From an uncultured Sulfurimonas sp. (GTDB lineage: Bacteria > Campylobacterota > Campylobacteria > Campylobacterales > Sulfurimonadaceae): a DNA stretch of 21,469 nucleotides. Where the stretch lies: the NCBI GenBank assembly GCA_937914675.1, contig CALDOC010000057.1, positions 1 through 21,469 on the forward strand. Reading direction: 5' to 3'. The notes under the pieces were generated by a model. The model saw nothing but the letters and a program-made list of their open reading frames with translations, was not told the origin of the DNA and made no database searches. Below are positions 8,562-15,749 of this stretch, one piece after another; within the stretch, counting starts at the first letter, position 1, and the number at the start of each line of letters is the position of its first letter. The translations under genes and the position numbers were made by a program.

Positions 8562-8647
8562 TCAAAGAATTTTATATTTTTGTGTAATTTTGATTGAAAT
8601 TATTTTGTTATTTTTCTGTAAGATTAGTAAGGTATCATTACATTCAG

Positions 8648-8680
8648 AAACGACCTCCCTGGTGTGTTGGTCGTTTTGTT
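8648..8680 (+). terminator. GC-stem hairpin, possible terminator between convergent genes
   Basis: An 8-bp perfect stem (AAACGACC 8648-8655, GGTCGTTT 8669-8676) encloses a 13-nt loop and is followed by T-G-T-T on the plus strand, giving a short, imperfect U-tract. It is the only sizeable GC-containing hairpin between the plus-strand synthase gene and the minus-strand rlmN group, so it may end transcription from one or both sides. On the minus strand no U-tract follows. Confidence 0.4.
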
Positions 8681-8701
8681 AAAGTTAAGTTTTACTTCGA
8701 A

Positions 8702-8800
8702 TTATATTTTATCATTTTTAAGAGCGTAAAAAAATCCACCAATAGCGATAGTAAAAGACACAACAATAAAAATCACTTCGCCTATGTCTACGTAACTCAT
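8702..8800 (-). CDS. 32-residue single-span membrane microprotein coupled to rlmN
   Basis: The frame runs from ATG at 8800 to TAA at 8702. Its ATG overlaps the rlmN stop as ATGA, and AGGA lies 6 nt before it, so both position and ribosome site support translation. The product has a short acidic start (MSYVDIGE), one hydrophobic span of about 20 residues (about 9-27, rich in Ile, Val, Phe) and a basic tail (ALKNDKI). Positive charge at the C-terminus suggests the N-terminus faces outward. I do not recognise a family. The FFYALK end faintly recalls CcoS, a cytochrome cbb3 assembly protein, but this is much shorter and lacks the CcoS tail. Function unknown. Confidence 0.68.
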   Translation of the reverse strand: MSYVDIGEVIFIVVSFTIAIGGFFYALKNDKI

Positions 8801-9885
8801 TTAAAATCCTCATTTTCTAGTTTAGTTTTCTCTTTTAACTGACCGCATGCGGCGCTAATGTCTATGCCCTTTGAATCTCTGATGGTGCAGAGCAAGCCAT
8901 GTTTTAGTAGATACTCCTGAAACGCAATCATATCATCTTTTGATGGTCTGTCGTAAGAAGTTCCTGGATAGGGGTTGAAGTATATTAGATTCACTTTAGC
9001 CTTTATATCGGCAAGAAGTTTTACAAGCTTTTTAGCGGAGCCTATGTCGTCATTTTTGCCTTTGATGACTAGATACTCAAACATGACGCGTTTGCGAGTG
9101 TCTATTGGGAAGCGTTTGACGGCTTCTATGATGGAGTTGATGTTGTGCGCTTTGTTCATCGGAATAAGTTCGCTTCTAAGTTCATCATCGACGGCATGAA
9201 GAGATATGGCGATGTGAACGCCTAAATCCATCTCTCCGAGTTTATCTATCTTTGTGCTTAATCCGCTTGTAGAAACGGTTTGTCTCTTAGCGCTTATGCA
9301 AAGACCCTCGTCTTCTTTAAAGATCTCTATGGCTTGAGTTAGGTTGGTAAGGTTATCTAGAGGTTCGCCCATTCCCATATACACGATATTGATTTTGCGG
9401 TTATGCTTGTGATCGTTGTCTTTTTTGAGGGTTACGACTTGAGCCACGATTTCACCCGCGGTTAAATCTCTCGTAAATCCACCTTTGGCCGTTAGGCAAA
9501 ACGTGCAACCCACTTTGCAACCCACTTGCGTTGAGACGCAGATGGTGTACTTGGCTTCATGAACGGTTTCTCCATTGCAATCAAGTTGCGCGTCTTTCAT
9601 CTTAAGCCAAACCGCTTCCATCGTTTTGCCATCTTGAAGTTCTAAAAGATACTTAATGGTTCCATCGCTAGAGACTTCCTTGTTAGCTATCGTGAGTGGA
9701 TTTACGAGGTACTTTTGGGCTAACTCTTCTTTGAGAGAGTTCGGGATATTTTTCATATCGTCATAACTATCAGCGTACTGATGATATAACCATCCATATA
9801 TTTGTTTGGCTCGAAAAGCTGGTTTTACAAGAGCCGTTAGTTCTTTTTGCGTGTAATCCATTAACGATGGCTTTAGTTTTGTCAT
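8797..9885 (-). CDS. rlmN: Dual-specificity 23S rRNA (A2503-C2)/tRNA (A37-C2) methyltransferase RlmN
   Basis: RlmN is a radical SAM enzyme that methylates C2 of adenine 2503 in 23S rRNA and of adenine 37 in several tRNAs. The 4Fe-4S motif CxxxCxxC is Cys123/Cys127/Cys130 (GCKVGCTFC). Cys347 in the C-terminal ISAACGQL is the methyl-carrying cysteine of the family, and Cys116 matches the catalytic partner cysteine region. Length (362) is normal. The ATG overlaps the stop of the upstream gene as ATGA, and its own stop overlaps the start of the microprotein. One catalytic cycle consumes two SAM, giving S-adenosylhomocysteine and 5'-deoxyadenosine. Confidence 0.95.
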   Translation of the reverse strand: MTKLKPSLMDYTQKELTALVKPAFRAKQIYGWLYHQYADSYDDMKNIPNSLKEELAQKYLVNPLTIANKEVSSDGTIKYLLELQDGKTMEAVWLKMKDAQLDCNGETVHEAKYTICVSTQVGCKVGCTFCLTAKGGFTRDLTAGEIVAQVVTLKKDNDHKHNRKINIVYMGMGEPLDNLTNLTQAIEIFKEDEGLCISAKRQTVSTSGLSTKIDKLGEMDLGVHIAISLHAVDDELRSELIPMNKAHNINSIIEAVKRFPIDTRKRVMFEYLVIKGKNDDIGSAKKLVKLLADIKAKVNLIYFNPYPGTSYDRPSKDDMIAFQEYLLKHGLLCTIRDSKGIDISAACGQLKEKTKLENEDFK

Positions 9886-10424
9886 TTTTTAGTTAGCTCC
9901 TTAATTCGTTTTTTGACATGTAAACTCAAGAGTTCTTTAGCTTTTTTGTGGTTTTTCAAAAAGTCTTCATGAGCGTTTTTGTTAGTAAAGTTGGTGACGC
10001 AAAAAACTCCACCAGCGGGAACGTTAAACTCTTGAGCCACTTTTAAAACAGCGAAAAATTCCATATTTTCAATTCCCACTCCAAACTTCAAAAAGTTTTT
10101 TGTTAAAGTTTCATTTGTAGAAACGTAGTTGGACGAGTTTACGACAATGTCTTTTTTGTTAGTCTCGTTAGTCGTTACGACGTTGTCAAGTGGCGTATAC
10201 GCGTCATTGCTTAAAAACGCGAGCTCAATGTTTGAGGCTGTTTTAGACTCTACAATGTCAAATAGTTTCGCGTCTCCATAACTACCGGCGCTTCCAACAA
10301 AGAGTAAAAATTCAGGTTTGTCAAACATGCAAAGACGAGTTAGATTCATGGCGGTTTCAATCAGCCCCACTCCAGTCGGTTGAGCAAAGTCAAAAGTTTC
10401 ATTATTTCCAGCGCATATTATCAT
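9882..10424 (-). CDS. Nucleoside phosphorylase/hydrolase-fold protein, short form
   Basis: At 180 residues it is shorter than most PNP/MTAN enzymes (about 230-250). The visible landmarks fit the PNP_UDP_1 superfamily: a glycine-rich phosphate/ribose loop FVGSAGSYG (42-50), a GIENMEFFAV segment (118-126) with Glu122 in the place of the ribose-binding glutamate, and a VTN motif (143-145) where the purine-contacting Asp or Asn lies. Asn there resembles trimeric phosphorylases more than MTAN, which uses Asp. The ATG has AGGA 7 nt upstream. It is 14 bp after the DNA methyltransferase gene and overlaps rlmN by 4 nt. It may cleave a purine nucleoside; a role in breaking down SAM by-products is an inference from its two neighbours. 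Futalosine hydrolase (MqnB) is another possibility I cannot exclude. Confidence 0.65.
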   Translation of the reverse strand: MIICAGNNETFDFAQPTGVGLIETAMNLTRLCMFDKPEFLLFVGSAGSYGDAKLFDIVESKTASNIELAFLSNDAYTPLDNVVTTNETNKKDIVVNSSNYVSTNETLTKNFLKFGVGIENMEFFAVLKVAQEFNVPAGGVFCVTNFTNKNAHEDFLKNHKKAKELLSLHVKKRIKELTKK

Positions 10425-10438
10425 TTTGTTTTCCTATT

Positions 10439-11479
10439 TTATTTAGGCATAGAGGATAGAAGGCTATCGATTAATTTTGGGGGAACGCCCTCTCCTATGA
10501 CTTGTCGTATTAAGTTCTCACTCGCCCATTGTGGCGGATTCCAATCATCAGGCAATCCTGTAAGTATAAATATCTCTTTGAGCGTTAACACTCTCGCGTT
10601 TGAATAAGTTCCGTCCTCTAGCAAAACGCCGGGATGGACGTTGTTCTGAGAGGAAACAGAGCCATTGGCCATGGTAATCGTCGGCGCTGGCTTGTCCCAC
10701 TCTATGCGTTTATACGTTGTAGCAAAACCTTTAATTCGCGTTCCATCCGCTTTTTTTGGATAGTGCACTTTGTTATGCAAAGCCGTTTTGCCGCTTGGCG
10801 TATGTTTTAAAAATGATATATGTCTCTCATTATGTTTTTTTGCATAGTGATATTTTATACTCGAAGTTTCACCACTTTCCAACCTTGGCAAATGAGCTAT
10901 GGCTTCTTTTACGGTTATCTTAGCCAGCTTTTGGGGTAACTCCCATTTGGAAGTTTTAGAGATTAAAAATATTGCGCGTTTACGCGTTTGTGGCGTTCCA
11001 TAATCCGCAGAGTCAACGACAACGGGATTTACAAAGTATTTTAAAGGCTCTAACTCTTGGTTTATGTAGTCGAGCACTTTGGTGTCGACTCCTTCAACTA
11101 AAATGCAAGTTTTTAAAATGCCCTGCACGTTTTCTATGAGAGCATGCGTCGGTTGAAGTTCTTTAATCATTTTAATGACAAATTGAATAAGAGAATTTCT
11201 GGGATCGTTTTCTTTCATTTGCCCCGCGACGCTCATACCTTGACATGGAGGCGTTGCAATAAGAAAATCGCATTTTTTATTTTTGGCGTTTTTCAATATC
11301 TCTTTGTATATGTCCGCATTCGTTATGTCTCCGCATATCATTTTGCAATTTGGATGCATCTCTTGATGAAATTCGGCTCGTTTTTCCAATAGCTCATTGG
11401 CCACCACTATGTTTATGTTATGATTTTTTATATATGTTTCCGCAATTCCTACGTTTGCAAATAATGATATCCCGTTCAA
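10439..11479 (-). CDS. DNA (cytosine-5-)-methyltransferase, no restriction partner in view
   Basis: The 346-residue protein has the C5 methyltransferase motifs in order: motif I near the N-terminus (SLFANVG, 5-11), motif IV with the nucleophile Cys79 in PPCQG, motif VI ENVQG (116-120), motif VIII QTRKR (164-168), a variable region, then KPAPTIT and a motif X-like GEGVPPKL near the end. Motif I is FANVG where most members have FxGxGG, so the middle glycine is an asparagine. The start is TTG at 11479, with AGAGGG 8 nt upstream. It lies 16 bp after hisF and 14 bp before the phosphorylase-like gene. No endonuclease, specificity subunit or Vsr protein is adjacent, so it looks solitary. The recognition sequence cannot be told. 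Confidence 0.9.
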   Translation of the reverse strand: MNGISLFANVGIAETYIKNHNINIVVANELLEKRAEFHQEMHPNCKMICGDITNADIYKEILKNAKNKKCDFLIATPPCQGMSVAGQMKENDPRNSLIQFVIKMIKELQPTHALIENVQGILKTCILVEGVDTKVLDYINQELEPLKYFVNPVVVDSADYGTPQTRKRAIFLISKTSKWELPQKLAKITVKEAIAHLPRLESGETSSIKYHYAKKHNERHISFLKHTPSGKTALHNKVHYPKKADGTRIKGFATTYKRIEWDKPAPTITMANGSVSSQNNVHPGVLLEDGTYSNARVLTLKEIFILTGLPDDWNPPQWASENLIRQVIGEGVPPKLIDSLLSSMPK

Positions 11480-11495
11480 ACTTTCAACCCTCTAT

Positions 11496-12257
11496 TTATA
11501 AACGCACTGGTATGTTTTCATCGTGAAGATAACGTTTTAAATCCATTATGTCAATCTCTTTATAGTGAAATATACTAGCGGCAAGTGCCGCGTCCGCGCC
11601 ATGTTCAAACGCTTCTTTTATGTGTTGCATAGTCCCCGCTCCACCACTCGCGATAACTGGAACGTTTACGGCTTGAGAGATTTGCTGCGTTATGTTTAGC
11701 TCAAATCCAGCCTTCGTTCCATCTGCATCCATAGACGTTAAAAGTATTTCACCGCTTCCACGGGCCACTACTTCTTTCGCCCACTCTACCGCGTCAAGTC
11801 CAGTGTCAACTCTGCCACCGTTTAAAAATACATGGTACTTGTTGTTTCCTACTTTTTTTACGTCGATGGCGGTGACTATGCATTGCGATCCAAAACGCTT
11901 TGCGCCTTCGTCTATGAGTTGGGGTCTTTTAATAGCGGCGGAATTAACGCTGACTTTATCGCATCCAACGTTTAAAAGTTTATAGATGTCCTCAAGTTTT
12001 CGTATGCCTCCACCCACCGTCAATGGAATGAAAATTTCACGAGCGACTTGTGCGACAATCTCCACGATAGTGTCGCGGTTATCCGATGAAGCCGTGATGT
12101 CTAAAAACGTAAGTTCGTCAGCGCCCTCTTCATTATAACGGCGAGCAACTTCAACAGGATCACCCGCGTCTTTTAATCCGACGAAATTTACACCCTTTAC
12201 AACGCGTCCATCTTTAACGTCAAGACAAGGAATTATCCTTTTTGCGAAATAATTCAT
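11496..12257 (-). CDS. hisF: Imidazole glycerol phosphate synthase, cyclase subunit
   Basis: HisF, with the glutaminase HisH, converts PRFAR plus ammonia to imidazole glycerol phosphate and AICAR in histidine synthesis. The 253-residue TIM barrel shows the catalytic aspartates in CLDV (Asp near residue 13) and AIDVK, and the phosphate-binding loops GGGIR and TSMDADGTK. The strong ribosome site AAGGAGA is just upstream. No other his gene is near, as is common where the his operon is dispersed. It heads the minus-strand run hisF-methyltransferase-phosphorylase-like-rlmN-microprotein. AICAR released here feeds purine synthesis. Confidence 0.97.
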   Translation of the reverse strand: MNYFAKRIIPCLDVKDGRVVKGVNFVGLKDAGDPVEVARRYNEEGADELTFLDITASSDNRDTIVEIVAQVAREIFIPLTVGGGIRKLEDIYKLLNVGCDKVSVNSAAIKRPQLIDEGAKRFGSQCIVTAIDVKKVGNNKYHVFLNGGRVDTGLDAVEWAKEVVARGSGEILLTSMDADGTKAGFELNITQQISQAVNVPVIASGGAGTMQHIKEAFEHGADAALAASIFHYKEIDIMDLKRYLHDENIPVRL

Positions 12258-12285
12258 ACAACAGTCTCCTTTTAAATATATTGAA

Positions 12286-12291
12286 ATTATA
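12286..12291 (-). promoter_or_regulatory. Candidate -10 element for the hisF operon
   Basis: A perfect TATAAT on the minus strand ends 28 nt before the hisF ATG, predicting a leader of roughly 20 nt that contains the AAGGAGA site. No -35 match is seen at the usual distance. Sigma70 promoters in Campylobacterota often lack one. Confidence 0.4.
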
Positions 12292-12324
12292 TCTTTTTAG
12301 ACTTAGATATATTATAGAGACGCA

Positions 12325-12340
12325 TGTTTCACATAAAACA
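12325..12340. other. parS-like site, two mismatches
   Basis: TGTTTCACATAAAACA differs from the perfect parS copies at two positions (G to A at positions 9 and 11). The left half-site is intact. It lies between hisF and the CZB gene, about 4 kb from the perfect sites. It may be a weak ParB site or a decayed one, or chance in an AT-rich gap. Confidence 0.35.
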
Positions 12341-12393
12341 TAAGTTGCCTTAATTTATAAAACCTGTTTATAATTTTTTAATGTATAACGCAC

Positions 12394-12399
12394 TATAAT
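12394..12399 (+). promoter_or_regulatory. Candidate -10 element for the CZB-protein gene
   Basis: TATAAT on the plus strand lies 31 nt before the ATG at 12431, with a second TATAAT at 12369-12374. Either would place the start of transcription upstream of the GGAG ribosome site at about 12419-12422. No -35 element is evident. Confidence 0.4.
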
Positions 12400-12430
12400 A
12401 ATTAACTATAAATAAATTGGAGTTACACTA

Positions 12431-12898
12431 ATGAAAAAAGATGAAATACTCAGTCATTTAAGAGCGGCCAAAGCGGCCCATATCAAATGGGTTCAAAAAG
12501 CTAAATTGCTGATTAATGGTTTAGAGATAGAAGAAGACGCGATTCCCATCGACTCTACGGAATGTAAATTTGGAAAATGGTTTTATGGCGATGGACAAAT
12601 CCTCAACGCCTTAACGAATAATCCCGTTGAATGCATGTCGAAAATAGAATCATTGCACTTCAACTTACATGACGTGTACTTACAAATATTTAACATCTAT
12701 TTTAACAAAGCGAAGGGTGGTTTTTTTACTAAACTTTTTGGCCTGAAGAGAAAGAACGTTTCTGAGATAGAATCAAAAGTTGCAAAAGAGTATTATGACA
12801 AGATGGAAGGAATTTCTCACGATTTACTTGAAGAGATAAACAGACTCGAGAGAAGGCTTATAGCCGTTTCAGAAGAAAAAATTAGCGCTTTAATGTAG
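12431..12898 (+). CDS. Stand-alone CZB-domain zinc-binding protein
   Basis: The CZB (chemoreceptor zinc-binding) domain binds zinc through three histidines and one cysteine. Candidate ligands are His17 (AAHIKW), Cys45 in the signature ECKFGKWFY, and His76 and His80 (LHFNLH). The domain fills residues about 10-90. A basic stretch (about 95-112) and a helical, coiled-coil-like tail (about 113-155) follow. CZB domains usually sit on chemoreceptors or diguanylate cyclases, where they sense zinc or hypochlorous acid. This 155-residue protein has no methyl-accepting or catalytic domain and no membrane span. It may be a soluble sensor or adaptor acting with chemotaxis or c-di-GMP proteins encoded elsewhere. 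It seems to be a single-gene unit with its own promoter. Confidence 0.85.
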   Translation: MKKDEILSHLRAAKAAHIKWVQKAKLLINGLEIEEDAIPIDSTECKFGKWFYGDGQILNALTNNPVECMSKIESLHFNLHDVYLQIFNIYFNKAKGGFFTKLFGLKRKNVSEIESKVAKEYYDKMEGISHDLLEEINRLERRLIAVSEEKISALM

Positions 12899-12918
12899 TA
12901 CGCGCACTAAATGAGAGT

Positions 12919-12942
12919 AAATATCAACTTTAATTGATATTT
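12919..12942 (+). terminator. AT-rich inverted repeat between the CZB gene and rsmA
   Basis: A perfect 9-bp inverted repeat (AAATATCAA / TTGATATTT) with a 6-nt loop lies 20 bp after the CZB stop and is followed by a T-rich run. The stem has only one G-C pair per arm, so it would be a weak terminator. It could instead be an operator for rsmA. Confidence 0.35.
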
Positions 12943-12967
12943 GTTATCTTTATGTAAGTAAAATTAT

Positions 12968-12973
12968 TATACA
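12968..12973 (+). promoter_or_regulatory. Candidate -10 element immediately before rsmA
   Basis: TATACA, or the overlapping TATTAT at 12965-12970, lies 10-12 nt before the rsmA ATG. With a normal distance to the transcription start, the message would begin at or within a few bases of the ATG. TTGTTA at 12941-12946 is a possible -35 for TATTAT, at 18 bp. Confidence 0.35.
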
Positions 12974-12982
12974 CTCATTCTT

Positions 12983-13801
12983 ATGAAAAAAGAAAACATT
13001 GTTGCGAAAAAAAAGTTTGGACAAAACTTTTTAAAAGATGAGAGTATTTTAAGAAAAATCGTCGAAGCGATGCCCAAAAACGAAAATAAAATCGTTGAAA
13101 TTGGACCTGGCTTAGGTGATTTAACTAAATTTTTAGTTGATGTCAAAAGTGTAGAAGCTTTTGAGGTAGATACCGATTTATGTAGACTGTTACAAAGTGA
13201 ATTTAAAAAAGAGATTGATACCAAGCGACTCCACTTAAATTGTGGGGACGTTCTGCAAGCTTGGAAGAGTTCTTTAGTTGATGAGCCGTATGATTTAGTG
13301 GCAAATTTGCCCTACTATATTGCGACAAATATTATCCTAAAAGCACTCGCAGATCCAATGTGTAAAAATATACTTGTAATGGTCCAACTTGAAGTGGCGG
13401 AAAAGTTTTGCGCTCATGAAGGTGAGAAAGTGTTTGGGTCTTTGAGCGTTATCACTCAAAGCGTGGGAAAATCACATATAGTTGTGAAAGTGCCCCCAAC
13501 CGCGTTTGACCCTCAGCCAAAAATAGATTCCGCCGTTTTTCTTATACAAAAAAATACAAATAGAAGCGATGAAGATTTTGAGGAGATGCTAAGAGTCGCA
13601 TTTAAGCAACCTCGTAAAACTTTAATGAAAAATCTATCTGTAAAGTATGAAAAAAGCGTACTTCAAGAAGCTTTTAAAAAGCATGAACTTGCATTAACAA
13701 TTCGCCCTCATCAAATTTCTACGCATGACTATCACCAACTCTATAAAATAACAAGGAGTTTGGATGGAAGAACAAAATCAGGGGATGACTCAAGAAGTTA
13801 A
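12983..13801 (+). CDS. rsmA: 16S rRNA (adenine1518/1519-N6) dimethyltransferase
   Basis: RsmA (KsgA) dimethylates two adjacent adenines in helix 45 of 16S rRNA late in 30S assembly. The 272-residue protein has the family N-terminus KKKFGQNFLKD, SAM-binding motif I EIGPGLGDLT (about residue 40) and the catalytic NLPYYI motif. The ATG at 12983 is supported by the position of the FGQNFL motif, yet the bases upstream contain no Shine-Dalgarno sequence. The gene overlaps rnj by 38 bp. The C-terminal tail after about residue 258 is encoded in that overlap and is probably not part of the conserved fold. Confidence 0.95.
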   Translation: MKKENIVAKKKFGQNFLKDESILRKIVEAMPKNENKIVEIGPGLGDLTKFLVDVKSVEAFEVDTDLCRLLQSEFKKEIDTKRLHLNCGDVLQAWKSSLVDEPYDLVANLPYYIATNIILKALADPMCKNILVMVQLEVAEKFCAHEGEKVFGSLSVITQSVGKSHIVVKVPPTAFDPQPKIDSAVFLIQKNTNRSDEDFEEMLRVAFKQPRKTLMKNLSVKYEKSVLQEAFKKHELALTIRPHQISTHDYHQLYKITRSLDGRTKSGDDSRS

Positions 13802-15722
13802 ACCTCAAACGGACGCTAAACCAAATAACAACAATCGTAATCGTAGTCGGAAACCTAATCCCAACGCTAACCCTAATCGTAACAGTGAAACAGGTGAAAA
13901 AGCAGTAGGGAACAAGCCCGTAAACGCTAACAAAAACAAAAAACAGAACAATAGATTTAAGCGTCAGCCGACTCCAACGGATGAAAATTTAAAATCTTTT
14001 GTAATAAAAAATCAAGAAGCTCATAAGCAGAGATTAAATCCTCACTTTAAACTTGACCTTAATTCAAAAGCGAAAATACGAGTTACTCCTCTTGGCGGAC
14101 TTGGTGAAATCGGCGGAAACATCACGATTTTTGAGACTGAAAAAGAGGCTATTCTTATTGACGTCGGTATGAGTTTTCCAGATGAAACCATGCATGGAGT
14201 GGATATTCTTATACCTGACTTTTCATATATTCGTGAAATTAAACATAAGATTGTCGCCGTAATTATCACTCACGCTCATGAGGATCACATAGGCGCTATG
14301 CCGTATCTTTATAAAGAGATGCAATTTCCTATTTATGGCACTCCTCTTCCTTTGGCTATGATTGGCAATAAGTTTGACGAACATCATATGAAAGAACATC
14401 GCTCTCTTTTTAATCCAATCGTAAAACGCGAAGTATATAGAATAGGCAATGATTTTGACATAGAGTGGATGCACATGACTCACTCTATAATAGATTCGTC
14501 TTCTTTGGCCATTACAACGGAAGCTGGTACAATAATTCATACGGGTGACTTTAAAATAGACTATACTCCAGTCGATGGGTATACGGCGGATTTACATAGA
14601 CTCGCTTACTATGGAGATAAAGGAGTGCTTTGTCTTTTAAGCGACTCGACCAACTCTCACAACCCAACTCCAACAGGTTCTGAACTCAGCGTCGCTCCCG
14701 CTCTTGATCGCATCTTTGCAAAAGCGGAAGGAAGAGTTCTTTTGTCTACTTTTAGCTCAAACATTCATCGCGTTTACCAAGCGATTATGCATGGTATAAA
14801 ATATGGTCGTAAAGTATGCGTCATAGGACGTTCCATGGAGCGAAATATTGAAATAGCGATGCAATACGATTACGTAAAATTTCCAAAAGGGATTTTTATA
14901 GACGCGGAGGAAGTCGCGCGGCTTGAAGACAAGGAAATTCTTATCGTTACGACGGGTTCTCAAGGTGAGCCAAATTCAGCGTTGTTTAGAATGTCGATAG
15001 GCGAGCATAGACATATAAAGATTAAACCAACCGATTTAATCGTTCTTTCATCTCGCGCCATTCCCGGTAACGAGGGAAGCATTTCTGGAATGCTAAATCA
15101 TCTTCAGCGCGCGGGAGCGAGCATTGCGATGGATAGAGATATTCACGTTTCGGGACATGCCTCTATGGAAGAGCAAAAGTTGATGTTGCGTTTGGTAAAT
15201 CCTAAGTTCTTTTTGCCAATACACGGTGAATACAATCACGTTATGAAGCATCGAGACACAGGTATTTTATGTGGCGTTCCAGAGAGAAATATTTTACTTA
15301 TGACGGATGGCGAGCAGATTGAGATTTCTCCTAAGTTCATGAGAAAGGTGAAAACCGTTAAAACGGGTAAAACTTACATCGACAATCAAAATAATCATCA
15401 GATAGACGACGACATCATTCTTGACCGTCAAAAACTGGCTTCCGATGGTATTGTCATGATGGTTGTGGAAGTTAGCGAGCAAGATTCCAAGCTCTTGTCA
15501 AAACCAAAAATCACGACGTTTGGAATAGTTCCAGATAGACAAGATAGAGCTTTTGCAAAAGAGATGGAAGATATAGCGGAACAATTTCTTATAAGTCTAA
15601 AACCAGGGCTTATAGAGAATCCCAAAGCTTTAGAAAACGATCTTCGTCAAGTTGTAAGAAAACATATTTTTCGTAAGATGAAAAAATATCCACTAATCGT
15701 GCCTCACGTTTTAGTGCAATAA
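13764..15722 (+). CDS. rnj: Ribonuclease J with a basic, Asn-rich N-terminal extension
   Basis: RNase J is an endonuclease and 5'-3' exonuclease of the metallo-beta-lactamase/beta-CASP family and a main mRNA-decay enzyme where RNase E is absent. The metal motif HxHxDH is His170-Ala-His172-Glu-Asp174-His175. Late motifs SGHAS and PIHGEYNH mark the beta-CASP and C-terminal parts. Residues 1 to about 100 are an extension rich in Asn, Lys, Arg and Pro, probably disordered. H. pylori RNase J has a comparable extension, and there the enzyme works with the helicase RhpA. The ATG has AAGGAG 5 nt upstream and lies inside the end of rsmA, so the two are translationally linked: rRNA maturation and RNA decay in one message. 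Confidence 0.95.
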   Translation: MEEQNQGMTQEVKPQTDAKPNNNNRNRSRKPNPNANPNRNSETGEKAVGNKPVNANKNKKQNNRFKRQPTPTDENLKSFVIKNQEAHKQRLNPHFKLDLNSKAKIRVTPLGGLGEIGGNITIFETEKEAILIDVGMSFPDETMHGVDILIPDFSYIREIKHKIVAVIITHAHEDHIGAMPYLYKEMQFPIYGTPLPLAMIGNKFDEHHMKEHRSLFNPIVKREVYRIGNDFDIEWMHMTHSIIDSSSLAITTEAGTIIHTGDFKIDYTPVDGYTADLHRLAYYGDKGVLCLLSDSTNSHNPTPTGSELSVAPALDRIFAKAEGRVLLSTFSSNIHRVYQAIMHGIKYGRKVCVIGRSMERNIEIAMQYDYVKFPKGIFIDAEEVARLEDKEILIVTTGSQGEPNSALFRMSIGEHRHIKIKPTDLIVLSSRAIPGNEGSISGMLNHLQRAGASIAMDRDIHVSGHASMEEQKLMLRLVNPKFFLPIHGEYNHVMKHRDTGILCGVPERNILLMTDGEQIEISPKFMRKVKTVKTGKTYIDNQNNHQIDDDIILDRQKLASDGIVMMVVEVSEQDSKLLSKPKITTFGIVPDRQDRAFAKEMEDIAEQFLISLKPGLIENPKALENDLRQVVRKHIFRKMKKYPLIVPHVLVQ

Positions 15723-15749
15723 ATTATCAAAACAACAAAGGCGAAAACG

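Noticed and set aside
8702..8800. Microprotein as CcoS (cbb3 oxidase assembly)
   Set aside because: Only the span and an aromatic-Ala-Leu-Lys end are alike; it is about half the length and lacks the Gly-Gln-Phe-Asp-Asp tail.
8594..8842. 82-codon plus-strand frame in the gap before rlmN
   Set aside because: It runs through the hairpin and then antisense to the microprotein and rlmN, with no ribosome site and no protein-like pattern.
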